Shown one piece after another: positions 7,802-16,784 of a DNA stretch of 56,583 nucleotides. This DNA is from Leptospira sp. (GTDB lineage Bacteria > Spirochaetota > Leptospiria > Leptospirales > Leptospiraceae). The position numbers were made by a program, and so were the translations under genes. Below the pieces are notes generated by a model. That model saw nothing but the letters and a program-made list of their open reading frames with translations, searched no databases and was not told the origin of the DNA. How positions within the stretch are numbered: position 1 is the stretch's first letter; each line of letters begins with the position of its first letter. The DNA lies in NCBI GenBank assembly GCA_009991425.1, contig JAACWH010000036.1, positions 1 through 56,583 of the forward strand, in the 5' to 3' direction.

Positions 7802-9220
7802 ATGAATACTTCCAAGTTACCAAGAAAAATAAAAGCAGGGTTCGGTTTTGCAGAAATGGGTATTACTGCTACCCAAATCATTACTCAACTTTATTTATTA
7901 GAACATTTTACCCAAGTATTAGGTTTGAATTCAAGTCTTGCTGGATTAGCCTTAGCAATTTCAGTTATCTGGGATGCGGTTTCCGATCCATTGATGGGAT
8001 TGATTTCGGATCGAACGAAAAGTAAGTGGGGGAGCAGAAGGCCTTATATTTTTGTTGGTTCTATATTCTTAGGTCTTTCCATAGGATTTCTCTTCACTGC
8101 TCCAGCAATACAAGAACAATATTTACTTTTCACCTATCTACTCGTTGTTTATATTATTGTAAATACAGCAATGACGATTCTTTCCGTCCCCCACCTTGCA
8201 TTAGGCGGTGAGCTTTCAAATGATAGTTCCGATCGAACTGAGATTTTTGGATGGAGATTATTTTTCTCCAATATTGGAATTCTTTTTGGGATGATACTTC
8301 CAGCAATTATTCTTCAATCTTTGGGTGATGAATCCAATAAAGAAAATATCAAATATGCAAGATCTATTTCTGCCTGGGCAATAGGTGGTATGGTTGTATT
8401 TTCAGGTCTTGTCACATTTTTTATTACTGGTTCCAAAAGCATTCCCAAGAAAATTCATTCGAACCAACAATCGAATATAACTTTGTCAGTTTTTTTTAAA
8501 AATTTCTCCCAGGTCTTTCGAAATAAAGTATTCTTACCACTAATCTTGGCTTTTATTATTGCAACTTTTGGACGAACGTTCAATACTTCCATCGCCTTAT
8601 TCTATTATAAATTTAGATTAGGACTTAAGGAATCAGATGTTGTATTAAAGATTTTGTTTCCTTTTTTTGTAGTGATTATACTTTCGATACCCATTTGGGT
8701 AATGCTTTCCAATCGGTACGGCAAGAAGAAACCTGCTTTTTTTGGAATACTACTCTTGGGTTTAATTACAATGATTGCTTATCCGCTTTATCCTTATGGA
8801 AATTCTTATTACCCACTAATAACTGCTATAGTGGGAGGGATTTGTGCGGGTTCGATTTTTCTATTAGATTCACTGGTAGCTGATATCGTTGACTATGACG
8901 AGCTAATAACTGGGGAAAGTAAGGAAGGATTGTATTTTGGGTTCTGGAAGATGGGAACAAAATTTGCCCAAGCTATTGGACTTGCTGTTTCAGGATTTAT
9001 ATTAGATATTATAGGCCTGGTTCAAGGAAGTTTAGAGCAGACCGCTGAAGTTGGATGGCGCCTTGCTTTTGTGTTTGGACCTGTGGTAGGATTTTTCTTT
9101 ATCTTGGGAGCAATTGTATTTCTTTGGATGCCACTCAATTCAGAGAATCATAGTAGAATCCAAATTTTGTTAGAAAAGAAGAACCAAAGGAAATTAAAAT
9201 CTTCTACTGAATATAAGTAA
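7802..9220 (+). CDS. GPH-family sugar:cation symporter (MFS)
   Basis: The 472-residue inner-membrane transporter has about 12 membrane helices. The motif spanning residues 55-80 (WDAVSDPLMGLISDRT-SKWGSRRPYI) is the signature of the glycoside-pentoside-hexuronide:cation (MelB-like) family, and a second signature DSLVADIVDYDE lies near residue 365. Family members import sugars with H+ or Na+. The substrate is not readable here, and the GH1 glycosidase is far away at 38731. The 3' end overlaps the convergent lipoprotein gene by 17 bases. Confidence 0.92.
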   Translation: MNTSKLPRKIKAGFGFAEMGITATQIITQLYLLEHFTQVLGLNSSLAGLALAISVIWDAVSDPLMGLISDRTKSKWGSRRPYIFVGSIFLGLSIGFLFTAPAIQEQYLLFTYLLVVYIIVNTAMTILSVPHLALGGELSNDSSDRTEIFGWRLFFSNIGILFGMILPAIILQSLGDESNKENIKYARSISAWAIGGMVVFSGLVTFFITGSKSIPKKIHSNQQSNITLSVFFKNFSQVFRNKVFLPLILAFIIATFGRTFNTSIALFYYKFRLGLKESDVVLKILFPFFVVIILSIPIWVMLSNRYGKKKPAFFGILLLGLITMIAYPLYPYGNSYYPLITAIVGGICAGSIFLLDSLVADIVDYDELITGESKEGLYFGFWKMGTKFAQAIGLAVSGFILDIIGLVQGSLEQTAEVGWRLAFVFGPVVGFFFILGAIVFLWMPLNSENHSRIQILLEKKNQRKLKSSTEYK

Positions 9221-9695
9221 ATAAATCTTCAGCTAAAGGCTCGAAGCACAATCTGATTGTTGCCACCGCTTCTCTTTTGTTACGTGGGCCATAGCTAATT
9301 ACAATTTCACTGGGATCTAAGGAATAAGAATAAATATCTTCTACGGAAAAAGAAGCTTTAGTATCTTTCAATTGGAATTTATATTTGAATTCATGAAATT
9401 CAACATCTACTTCCTCCACACCATAAGGAACTCTACATCTAATAAATCCTGTTCCTTCAAGTTTCCCTAAATTTGGATCTTCGACCAAGATTTTGCTTTT
9501 TTTATCACCGAGTCGATAGGTAAACCACTGTTTTGCTTTGAGAAAAGATCTTTGGGCTGTATATGTTTTGCTTTCGTATTCTTGAGAAAACTTTCGTTCA
9601 TCGGAGGAGACCAAGCCGAAGGTAGCACATTGTAGGATTAAAAATAATGTAATTAGGGGAAAAAGGATTTTTAGTTTGATTGAGTCTGCTTTCAT
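9204..9695 (-). CDS. Lipoprotein with DUF4468-like (TBP-like fold) domain
   Basis: The 163-residue protein has a signal peptide and lipobox (LFLILQC, Cys23). The mature part reads AQRSFLKAKQWFTYRLGDKKSKILVEDPNLGKLEGTG in short blocks, a pattern of DUF4468-type domains (AxxWF, then V..eD...GkI.G.G). Their function is unknown. AGGAA lies 5 bases before the ATG. The start codon overlaps by one base the stop of a 55-residue gene upstream, which points to translational coupling. Its 3' end overlaps the transporter gene by 17 bases. Confidence 0.8.
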   Translation of the reverse strand: MKADSIKLKILFPLITLFLILQCATFGLVSSDERKFSQEYESKTYTAQRSFLKAKQWFTYRLGDKKSKILVEDPNLGKLEGTGFIRCRVPYGVEEVDVEFHEFKYKFQLKDTKASFSVEDIYSYSLDPSEIVISYGPRNKREAVATIRLCFEPLAEDLFTYIQ

Positions 9696-9862
9696 TAGTT
9701 TCCTGATTTATTTTCTCCTTGAAAGACAGTCTGAAAGAGTACCTTTATTTTTGAAGAACTTACTGGCAGTTTTTTAGGAAAAGGAATGAGTTTTCCATCC
9801 AAATGTTCTTTATTTGGATTTGAATCTGCTTCCTTATTTTCTGAGTTATGTCTGATTTCCAT
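9695..9862 (-). CDS. Small 55-residue protein, coupled to the downstream lipoprotein gene
   Basis: An ATG at 9862-9860 preceded by AGGGAGA opens a 55-codon frame, MEIRHNSENKEADSNPNKEH, ending ...QTVFQGENKSGN and a TAA at 9697-9695. The stop shares its last base with the ATG of the DUF4468-like lipoprotein gene (TAATG). The strong ribosome-binding site and one-base overlap make it a real gene despite its size. The protein is hydrophilic and has no signal peptide or membrane helix. The segment LIPFPKKLPVSSSKIKVLFQ suggests a conserved short linear motif. No family recognised. Confidence 0.72.
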   Translation of the reverse strand: MEIRHNSENKEADSNPNKEHLDGKLIPFPKKLPVSSSKIKVLFQTVFQGENKSGN

Positions 9863-9921
9863 CTATCTCCCTTAATTCTTTTTTATTTTAAATTTCGGTT
9901 TTTGTACCCCCCTTTCTTCAG

Positions 9922-9950
9922 TTGATATGAATAGAATTTCTTTCTAAAAA
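9922..9950 (+). promoter_or_regulatory. Possible sigma-70 promoter for the 10015 operon
   Basis: TTGATA (9922-9927), a 17-base spacer and TAAAAA (9945-9950) lie about 65 bases before the ATG at 10015, in the divergent region between the small gene at 9862 and the operon. The -10 match is imperfect in an AT-rich background. Confidence 0.35.
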
Positions 9951-10014
9951 TAAAAATTAAGTTGATTCTCTATTCTCTTTGTAGCAAGGTTTTGTTGGAG
10001 ACATAGGAATAGAT

Positions 10015-10320
10015 ATGGCTAATTACGATCGAATCGATTTAATGAATTTTGTACGATATGGAAATGATATCGATGACCAATGGGATGAGATAAGAAATTA
10101 TATAAAATCAAATGCGGGAGCTCAGAGGGAAGTAGATGAAATTCGTAAAGCTCTCCCACAATCTTCCCAAGCTGCTCGTAGAAAAATGGAAAGTTTCGAA
10201 CCACAATCTTATTCTTCCAAACTACAAGACGTGCCTCCTTCTACTCCTAATAAAGGTGAAGTAAATACACCTAAAGAGAAGAACCAGAAATGGTGGAATA
10301 AGATTTTAGGGGACGAATAG
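10015..10320 (+). CDS. Small acidic protein, unknown function
   Basis: The 101-residue soluble protein is helical in its first half (MNFVRYGNDIDDQWDEIRNYI, then REVDEIRKALPQ) and low-complexity and Ser/Pro/Lys-rich in its second, ending NQKWWNKILGDE. The helical half looks faintly like the cytoplasmic sigma-binding part of anti-sigma factors (a helix pair ahead of a disordered linker), but no Zn motif or membrane helix is present, so this is weak. AGGAA lies before the ATG. It heads the long + strand run and ends 3 bases before plsC. Confidence 0.7.
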   Translation: MANYDRIDLMNFVRYGNDIDDQWDEIRNYIKSNAGAQREVDEIRKALPQSSQAARRKMESFEPQSYSSKLQDVPPSTPNKGEVNTPKEKNQKWWNKILGDE

Positions 10321-10323
10321 AGA

Positions 10324-11055
10324 ATGGATGATGCTGCTAAAAAAACGGTAGGTCGTATTAAGAAATTTGTAACCCCTTTCTTTCATATGGCATTGCAAAC
10401 AGATGTGTTAGGTTTCCATCATATCCAACCTTCTGGTAAATTAATCCTTACTTGCAATCACAGATCAGATATGGATCCCTTTGTGATTGGTGCTATCTTT
10501 CCAAGATACATATCTTGGATCGCAGCTGACTACACTATGCGCATACCTTTGTTCAAAGACTTAGTTGAAAAGACTGGTTGTATCCCTATGGCAATTGATG
10601 GGAATATTTCTATGGGAAGTATTAAGAAGGTACAACAAGTATTTAAGAAAGGTGATGTGCTTGGAATTTTTCCCGAAGGACATGACTATATGGTCAAGAA
10701 TGATTTTTCTGCACCTATGGTTCCTTTCCATGATGGTTTTGCAGCATTCTCTTTAAGAAACAAAGTTGATGTCATGCCCAGTGCGATAGTTCCTATAGAA
10801 GAAACTGTTTCTGATTATCCACTTCCAACCATCTTACGTGCGTTTATGGGTATGCCTAAAGAGGTATGTGAGATTAAGAAACGTGTCGTATACAAAAGGG
10901 TTAGAGTTGTGTTTGGTGAAGCAATCAAGCATGAAGAATTTTTAGGAATGAGTCTTGCGGATGGAATGAAGGCTCTCTCTGCTAAGACACATGAGACTAT
11001 GTTAGCTCTTATGGAAAAAGGTAAAAATGAGGCTCTTTGGAAAATAGCATCATAA
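10324..11055 (+). CDS. plsC: 1-acyl-sn-glycerol-3-phosphate acyltransferase family protein (PlsC-like)
   Basis: The 243-residue membrane-associated acyltransferase has the H-x4-D catalytic motif in CNHRSDMDPF (about residue 40), the second block PLFKDLVEKTGCIPM, and FPEGHD in place of the usual FPEGTR. Enzymes of this family add the second acyl chain to lysophosphatidate in phospholipid synthesis; paralogues also acylate other lysolipids or ornithine lipids. FPEGHD is a moderate departure that could mean a non-canonical acceptor. It starts 3 bases after the small protein's stop, so the two are very likely co-transcribed. Confidence 0.88.
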   Translation: MDDAAKKTVGRIKKFVTPFFHMALQTDVLGFHHIQPSGKLILTCNHRSDMDPFVIGAIFPRYISWIAADYTMRIPLFKDLVEKTGCIPMAIDGNISMGSIKKVQQVFKKGDVLGIFPEGHDYMVKNDFSAPMVPFHDGFAAFSLRNKVDVMPSAIVPIEETVSDYPLPTILRAFMGMPKEVCEIKKRVVYKRVRVVFGEAIKHEEFLGMSLADGMKALSAKTHETMLALMEKGKNEALWKIAS

Positions 11056-11110
11056 TTTCAAACATTGAAATTTATTCATTCTGAATCGTATGAATTTTCA
11101 AAGAAGCATT

Positions 11111-12250
11111 ATGCAAAAATTTAATAAACTAATTAGTCTTCTTTTAGTCATTCTACTTGTAGCTTTCTGTAGTCCCAAAGATAGACCTAGTAATACCTTT
11201 GCAATAGATACAGTCCTAGAAGGTATAGTCCGCAAGTCTCCTGAAGTTATCTACTCTCGCAAAATCAATTTGGATGCTATGCCAGATTTTGAAGTTGTCT
11301 ATTTGATTCGCAATGGCTCAGAAGAATTCCTTTCTATCTTCAAGAATGATTCACAGAAAGGTTGGGTTTGTACTTGGAAGAAAAGTTATTCTCTTTTAAA
11401 CGTAGGTCCAATAGATTACAACCAAACACAAAATAAATGGATTCCATCCAAAGATTCCAATTCAAGTGATGGTTATATAGTTAAGAATTTATTGGCTGTT
11501 GAACTTGCCGGTGATAATTTCAATTCTTTATTCTTTGAACTTATGAGCGAAGAACCGCCACAGGGATTGTTTTCTGTTCCTATGGGTTACCGTGATGGGA
11601 AGAAGATTCTGGATGGACTGCAGATTCTCAAAGACCATCCTAAAATTAAATCAGCCAAACGAGCAGATTTCAATTTTAAGAAAGAAGATAAGAGTATAGT
11701 AGTTTTTCCTAAAGACCGTAGTTCTAGTTTAGAATTTGTATTCAATGGATATGAGATGATCTTGAATCTAAATTCACAGCCCATACCTAGTCTTATTTCA
11801 GGCAAAAGAGAAGGCAACCGAGTTCGCTTGGAATTTAAGAACCGAGGTGGTTATACTTCTGTAACTTATCTAACTTTATCTTTTCCTGGTGCCAAAAAGG
11901 TGAAAGCAATTTCTTCTACTGGACTGAGAGCCTATCAAAAATCTGAATCGATCTATTCCTTCACTAAGGGAAGCTATATCCCTGCGCAGTATCCCTTAGT
12001 GGAAGCAACCAAAGAAGGTTGGGCTGCAAATGTACGTTATGCGATAGAGTTTGAAATTGATTTTGAAGAATCTTCTCAAGTTACTCAGGAAAATGAAGTT
12101 GAAAATAGAAAATCTATTCCTATAGAAGCTTTATTTCGAGTTTCATATAAATGGAATCGTAATACGGAAACAATACCAAATTCTTTTTCAGTAGTTCCAT
12201 TCGAAATTGACCAACAAGGATATCCATCATATAAGCTGTTGATTCCATGA
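11111..12250 (+). CDS. Lipoprotein of unknown function
   Basis: I start at ATG 11111 (MQKFNKLISLLL), preceded by AAAGAAG; the in-frame ATG at 11090 lacks a ribosome-binding site and would put 7 residues ahead of the signal. The lipobox is LLVAFC. The mature protein of about 360 residues looks mostly beta-stranded (EVVYLIRNGSEEFLSIF, SLEFVFNGYEMILNL, RVRLEFKNRGGYTSVTYLTL) with no recognised catalytic motif. It ends in an ATGA overlap with motB, so the pair is translationally coupled. This lipoprotein could work in the periplasm with the MotB-like protein, but that is positional inference. Confidence 0.78.
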   Translation: MQKFNKLISLLLVILLVAFCSPKDRPSNTFAIDTVLEGIVRKSPEVIYSRKINLDAMPDFEVVYLIRNGSEEFLSIFKNDSQKGWVCTWKKSYSLLNVGPIDYNQTQNKWIPSKDSNSSDGYIVKNLLAVELAGDNFNSLFFELMSEEPPQGLFSVPMGYRDGKKILDGLQILKDHPKIKSAKRADFNFKKEDKSIVVFPKDRSSSLEFVFNGYEMILNLNSQPIPSLISGKREGNRVRLEFKNRGGYTSVTYLTLSFPGAKKVKAISSTGLRAYQKSESIYSFTKGSYIPAQYPLVEATKEGWAANVRYAIEFEIDFEESSQVTQENEVENRKSIPIEALFRVSYKWNRNTETIPNSFSVVPFEIDQQGYPSYKLLIP

Positions 12251-12960
12251 GGCATTATAGAAGACAGAGAAGAATAAAACGAAGAGTTGAATCCCACGAC
12301 AACCAAGAGCGGTGGTTACTCACTTATTCGGATATGATAACACTTCTTTTGGGTTTGTTTATTATTCTTTATTCTATTTCAAATGTTGACAAACAAAAGT
12401 TAGAATCTGTTTCTAATGCAATTCGAAGTGGCTTTGGTTTTAGCACAGGTGGGGTTACAATCTTAGATGGCGGCTCAGGTGTTTTAGAAGAAGATCTCTT
12501 TAAGCCTAAATCCCAAGTCTTTCGCCTTTGGGAAAACCTTGGATTTTCCTTAAAGAAATGGAAGGAAGCAGCAAAGATTCAATTAGGACTTGCAGAGACT
12601 GAGGAACTTAAGATCATACTCTATGCTTCTATCCCAGAAAATGAAGAATGGATTGTTGACGACACCCAAGATGAAACTTATAAATCTATCGCTAAGATTT
12701 CTGAAGCTATGGACATCGAAATTTTAGTTCGCTTGGAAATACCAGCTATCCAAAATGGAACAAGAACCAATTGGGAAGATAGCGCCAGACGCACTGCTAA
12801 GTTAGCAGAGCTTCTTGAATCCAAATACAATATTCCACGTGAGAAAATTGCAATTCTAGCTCACACTAAATTTACAGCTCTTCCTGGTTCAGCTACAAAT
12901 TCTCCTGAACAGCGTGCTAAACAAGAGAGGATTGAGTTACTAATCCGCAAGAAGAAGTAA
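12247..12960 (+). CDS. motB: MotB-type stator protein, OmpA-like C-terminus
   Basis: The 237-residue protein has a basic N-terminus, a single membrane helix with the conserved proton-carrying Asp in LLTYSDMITLLLGLF (about residue 30), a plug/linker region, and an OmpA-like peptidoglycan-binding domain (about 145-237: ILVRLEIPA, NWEDSARRTAKLAELL, IPREKIAILAHT, EQRAKQERIELLIRK). MotB pairs with MotA to form the flagellar stator. No motA is adjacent: the upstream neighbour is a lipoprotein (ATGA overlap) and downstream is another lipoprotein. It may be a second MotB working with a distant MotA. Confidence 0.9.
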   Translation: MRHYRRQRRIKRRVESHDNQERWLLTYSDMITLLLGLFIILYSISNVDKQKLESVSNAIRSGFGFSTGGVTILDGGSGVLEEDLFKPKSQVFRLWENLGFSLKKWKEAAKIQLGLAETEELKIILYASIPENEEWIVDDTQDETYKSIAKISEAMDIEILVRLEIPAIQNGTRTNWEDSARRTAKLAELLESKYNIPREKIAILAHTKFTALPGSATNSPEQRAKQERIELLIRKKK

Positions 12961-13012
12961 GTGTCGGTTTTTTGAAAGACGATTCCAATAGAAATCCGAT
13001 TCTGGTCATAGA

Positions 13013-13429
13013 ATGGCACGTAGATATGTTATTGTCTCATTACTATTTATTTTCTTTGGCATAAACCTTTGTTCACCCAAGAAAAAATCTGTGAATGATC
13101 CTATTTGGCGAGAAGAATCATTGAAGATGGCGAGTGGAATTTGCAAGAAAATGACAGAATGCATCCAAGAATCTGAAGCTTGGAAAAATGAAAATTCAAT
13201 ACACGCTAAACTCATTAAAGATCGATTCCAAGAAGCTAAATGCCAGGACTACCATAGAAAAAGCAATGTCTATCTCTTAATTGGCGAAGAAGTTGAAACC
13301 ATAAAGACTACGACTATATCTTGTTATAATAAAATAATGACCATGAACTGTGAATCTATAATTAAGAATGCTCTAGAACAAGTTGAAGCGTGTATCCTAA
13401 TGGAAAAAATCCAAAAAGGAAATAATTAA
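13013..13429 (+). CDS. Small Cys-containing lipoprotein
   Basis: The 138-residue protein has signal VSLLFIFFGINLC with lipobox Cys20. The mature part is predicted helical with six further Cys residues spaced as C-x4-C (ASGICKKMTECI), AKCQDY, TISCYNK, MNCES and EACILM, suggesting disulfide-linked helices. This resembles a group of short Leptospira lipoproteins with a helical Cys-paired core; no function is known to me. It sits between motB and the M14-type peptidase, 6 bases before the latter. Confidence 0.75.
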   Translation: MARRYVIVSLLFIFFGINLCSPKKKSVNDPIWREESLKMASGICKKMTECIQESEAWKNENSIHAKLIKDRFQEAKCQDYHRKSNVYLLIGEEVETIKTTTISCYNKIMTMNCESIIKNALEQVEACILMEKIQKGNN

Positions 13430-13435
13430 TAAAAA

Positions 13436-14428
13436 ATGCTCCGAGGCCTGAGGCGACTCAATCGCTATGAAAGAAGAATTTTAAACATTCTTAAGTTAGG
13501 TGGAAAATATGCTCGAATCAATCAATTTGGATTTAGTAGAAAGACTAGTGACGGTTTCCGATTTCCCATTCATTCACTTGAGATTGGAACAGAGAAAGCT
13601 GTAAAAAATAATCCAGTTGGATTAGTGGCAGGCGTTCATGGTCTTGAGACAGTAGGAATAAGAATACTTTTGGATTTCTTGGAACACATTCTTGATAAAA
13701 ATAGCGATGGCTATATGCCTGAAATTCAGAAAGGAAAATTAGCTATAGTTGCCTTACCGATTATGAATCCTGGTGGTGTCGCATTAAAATCAAGATCTAA
13801 TCCTGCGGGGGTTGATTTGATGAGAAATTCAGGAGTCGATGCGGAAGCTCCACTTCCATTTTTTGGTGGTCATAGAATTTCATCCAAACTACCTTATTAC
13901 CGTGGAAATAGTCTTGAGCCAGAATCAAAAGCATTGTATCGTTTTGTACATAAGTATTTTTATGATGTTAAGAATTCAATAATTCCTGTAATAGACTTGC
14001 ATTCTGGATTTGGAACTATAGATCATGTTTGGTGGCCTTTCGCAAAATCTAAGAAACCTTGTTTTGATACTCCGATCTATGAAAAAATGGCTTATTATCT
14101 TAGAACGGTAAAGGGTCATGATTGTTTCAAATATGGTGCACAATCAGAAACTTATACAACTCATGGTGATCTTTGGGATAGATTTTACGATCACTATGTC
14201 GATCATATAATCAACAAAACTAAAAATTGGTCTTCCCGATTTCTACCAATCACTCTCGAAGTAGGAACCTGGTCGGATTTGAAACAAAATCCTGAGAAAC
14301 TCTTTCGAAAAAGAGGAATCTTCAATCCTGGTAAGGAAACCAAATTTGAAACCATAACAGGTTATCGAAATTTTCTTCGAGATTTTGCATTACTCTCTCA
14401 AACTAAGTTAAACCAATGGACCCAATAA
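13436..14428 (+). CDS. M14-family zinc carboxypeptidase-like protein
   Basis: The 330-residue protein has zinc ligands H-x2-E in AGVHGLETVG (about residue 68) and a later His in DLHSGFG (about 190), a substrate-binding block NPGGVALKSRSNPAGVDLMRN (split around the R), and a likely catalytic Glu in ITLEVGTW. This is the M14 / succinylglutamate desuccinylase-like fold. There is no signal peptide, so it should act in the cytoplasm, perhaps trimming peptides or deacylating amino acids. Its start follows the lipoprotein stop by 6 bases and the malic enzyme follows after 6 bases, suggesting one transcript. Confidence 0.85.
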   Translation: MLRGLRRLNRYERRILNILKLGGKYARINQFGFSRKTSDGFRFPIHSLEIGTEKAVKNNPVGLVAGVHGLETVGIRILLDFLEHILDKNSDGYMPEIQKGKLAIVALPIMNPGGVALKSRSNPAGVDLMRNSGVDAEAPLPFFGGHRISSKLPYYRGNSLEPESKALYRFVHKYFYDVKNSIIPVIDLHSGFGTIDHVWWPFAKSKKPCFDTPIYEKMAYYLRTVKGHDCFKYGAQSETYTTHGDLWDRFYDHYVDHIINKTKNWSSRFLPITLEVGTWSDLKQNPEKLFRKRGIFNPGKETKFETITGYRNFLRDFALLSQTKLNQWTQ

Positions 14429-14434
14429 TATTTT

Positions 14435-15697
14435 ATGAAACAAAAAGCACTTGATTACCATTCTATTTTCCCAAAAGGAAAAATCGAAGTAGTACCCACC
14501 AAACGGACTATTGATTCTTCTGATCTAACACTCGCTTATTCACCTGGTGTAGCATTTCCTTGCCTTGAAATAGCAGAAGATGTAGACAAGGTTTATGAGT
14601 ATACAAATCGAGGAAATTTAGTTGGTATTGTAACCAATGGAACAGCAGTATTAGGATTAGGAAATATTGGACCAGAAGCCGGTAAACCAGTGATGGAAGG
14701 AAAGGCTGTTCTATTTAAGAAATTTGCTGGAATAGATGTATTTGACATTGAGCTTAAGACTACTGATCCAGATGAATTGATAAAGACAGTGCAGATGCTA
14801 GAACCAACATTTGGTGGAATTAATTTGGAAGATATTCGAGCTCCTGAGTGTTTTTATATTGAAAAGACCTTAGATGAATCTATGGACATTCCCGTGTTTC
14901 ATGATGACCAACATGGAACAGCTATTATAACTACAGCTGCCTTATTAAATGCACTTGGCTTGAATGGCAAAAAACCGGCAGATTTAAAAGTTGTGATCAA
15001 TGGAGCGGGGGCCGCAGCTGTTGCGATTGCTGATATGATCTGTGAGATAGGCGTTCAATTTAATAATATATACATGTTAGATTCGAAAGGTATGCTCAAC
15101 AATTCTCGTTCAAATATAAATGAATCTAAAAAAAGGTTCATTCGAAACATCCAACAAAACTCTCTACGTGAACTTATGGTGGATTCAGATGTATTCATAG
15201 GTGTTTCAGTAAAAGATGTTGTTGACGAAGAAATGATAAAGTCCATGGCAAAGGATCCTATAGTTTTTGCATTAGCGAATCCTGATCCTGAAATTCGCTA
15301 TGATTTGGCAAAAGCTGCAAGAAACGATATAATCCTAGCTACAGGTCGAAGCGATCATCCCAATCAGGTAAATAACGTTCTAGGGTTTCCGTTTATTTTT
15401 AGAGGAGCATTGGATATTCGATCCAAAAGAGTAAATCTTGAAATGAAATTGGCAGCTGCGCAGGCACTTGCTGAACTCGCTAAACTTCCTGTTCCTTCTG
15501 ATGTTACTAAGCTTTATGGAATGGATCACCTAGAATTTGGGCCAGATTATATTATCCCTAAACCATTTGATCCTAGGCTATTATTTCATGTCTCTTCAGC
15601 CGTTGCAAAAGCTGCCGTCGCTTCTGGAGTAGCTCAAATTGAATACCCAGGCGATGAAGCTTACAAACGTTATTTGGAGACCAGGGTTCGACAATAA
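14435..15697 (+). CDS. Malic enzyme (malate dehydrogenase, oxaloacetate-decarboxylating)
   Basis: The 420-residue enzyme converts malate to pyruvate and CO2 with NAD(P)+ reduction. The N-terminal malic domain has [32 protein letters not shown] and the metal site in [10 protein letters not shown] (about residue 155); the Rossmann domain starts at [16 protein letters not shown] (about 187). The length fits a short MaeB-type enzyme without the phosphotransacetylase-like tail. Cofactor preference cannot be fixed by eye. It lies 6 bases after the peptidase gene. There is a 63-base gap to the exporter gene downstream. Confidence 0.95.
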   Translation: MKQKALDYHSIFPKGKIEVVPTKRTIDSSDLTLAYSPGVAFPCLEIAEDVDKVYEYTNRGNLVGIVTNGTAVLGLGNIGPEAGKPVMEGKAVLFKKFAGIDVFDIELKTTDPDELIKTVQMLEPTFGGINLEDIRAPECFYIEKTLDESMDIPVFHDDQHGTAIITTAALLNALGLNGKKPADLKVVINGAGAAAVAIADMICEIGVQFNNIYMLDSKGMLNNSRSNINESKKRFIRNIQQNSLRELMVDSDVFIGVSVKDVVDEEMIKSMAKDPIVFALANPDPEIRYDLAKAARNDIILATGRSDHPNQVNNVLGFPFIFRGALDIRSKRVNLEMKLAAAQALAELAKLPVPSDVTKLYGMDHLEFGPDYIIPKPFDPRLLFHVSSAVAKAAVASGVAQIEYPGDEAYKRYLETRVRQ

Positions 15698-15760
15698 TAA
15701 TTCGAAAAGATGGATTAATTAAAAATAATGTCTGTTAATAGGAGAGTCTTGTCTTAAAAT

Positions 15761-16615
15761 ATGAATTTTGCATTACTTCTCGCAGCATTAGCACCAATAA
15801 TATGGGGAACAACATATTCGATTACAAAGTTATATCTTCCCGATAATATTCCAATTTATAATTCTATAATACGATGTCTACCTATTGGAATTATTTTATT
15901 ATTATTCAATAGAAGTTTACTCGCTAAGGAAAAAATAATTAAGATAATTATAGTTAGCCTTTTAAATATATCTTTATTCCAATATCTTCTTTTCTATTCT
16001 GCTTATAAGCTTAATGGAGGAACTGCATCGATCCTAACTTCTACTCAATCTATTTTTGTTGTATTTCTATCCGTTCCGATACTTGGATCTAAATTAAACC
16101 TAAATACCATCTTCTGTGCCTTTCTTGGGTTTATCGGAGTAATTCTATTGCTATTGAAAGGTGGAATTAGTTATGATTTACTAGGCTATATAGCTGCAAT
16201 TACATCAGCAGTTTCGATGGCTTTTGGAACGATACTTACTAAAAAATGGTTCGACGATACATCTATACTAACATTGACTTCTTGGCAATTGACTATAGGA
16301 AGTTTATTTCTAATACCTATGGCTTTAAATTTTGAAGTTTTCCCCAATGAATTTCATTCTGAGTCAATAATTGGTTATATCTGGCTTTCCGTATTTGGAT
16401 CTGGACTTTCTTATTACCTTTGGTTTCGAGGAATCAAACATTTAAATGTTCAGTTAGTAACTATTCTGGGATTTCTCTCGCCTCTATGTGCAACTATTTT
16501 AGGTTACTTCTTGGCAAATGAAAGAATGATTCTTATTGAAATAGTCGGAATTTTGTTTATAATTTCATCAATTTTATTGATGAGAAAAGACAGTAAGAGA
16601 TTTCCCCTGCGATAG
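15761..16615 (+). CDS. EamA-family (DMT superfamily) transporter
   Basis: The 284-residue protein has ten predicted membrane helices in two EamA repeats (LAPIIWGTTYSITK at the start; second repeat from about residue 145, AAITSAVSMAFGTILTKKW). Family members mostly export metabolites or amino acids; no substrate can be named. AGGAG lies about 15 bases upstream of the ATG, rather far. The last codons and stop run into the first hairpin of a GC-rich repeat-like element (16604 onward), so the C-terminal FPLR may derive from that element. Confidence 0.9.
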   Translation: MNFALLLAALAPIIWGTTYSITKLYLPDNIPIYNSIIRCLPIGIILLLFNRSLLAKEKIIKIIIVSLLNISLFQYLLFYSAYKLNGGTASILTSTQSIFVVFLSVPILGSKLNLNTIFCAFLGFIGVILLLLKGGISYDLLGYIAAITSAVSMAFGTILTKKWFDDTSILTLTSWQLTIGSLFLIPMALNFEVFPNEFHSESIIGYIWLSVFGSGLSYYLWFRGIKHLNVQLVTILGFLSPLCATILGYFLANERMILIEIVGILFIISSILLMRKDSKRFPLR

Positions 16616-16757
16616 GGATTCGTAGGGCTTGGTCAGCTGAAAGCTGACGGGAGCGATAGCGAACCCCGAAGAAGCCCGACCCAAGCACTATTTCATTATT
16701 AATTAAAATCATAAAGTTTAGAAGAAATTGGAAATGGTGCTGGGGATCGCCCTATAG
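16604..16757. repeat. GC-rich hairpin cluster, likely intergenic repeat element
   Basis: In an otherwise AT-rich region this stretch holds several GC-rich hairpins: CCCT-GCGAT-AGGG (16605-16617), GTCAGCT-GAA-AGCTGAC (16632-16648), a GGG...CCC hairpin around GCGATAGC (16649-16666), and closing arms GGGCTT (16625-16630) with AAGCCC (16672-16677), or GCTTGGTC with GACCCAAGC. GCGATAG occurs twice. A further GGGATCGCCC lies at 16743-16752. It separates the DMT exporter from a convergent hydrolase gene, so it may also terminate transcription. The layout resembles REP/MITE-like repeats; copies elsewhere cannot be checked here. Confidence 0.6.
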
Positions 16758-16784
16758 ATAATATTTAAGTTTTAGATTATGAAC

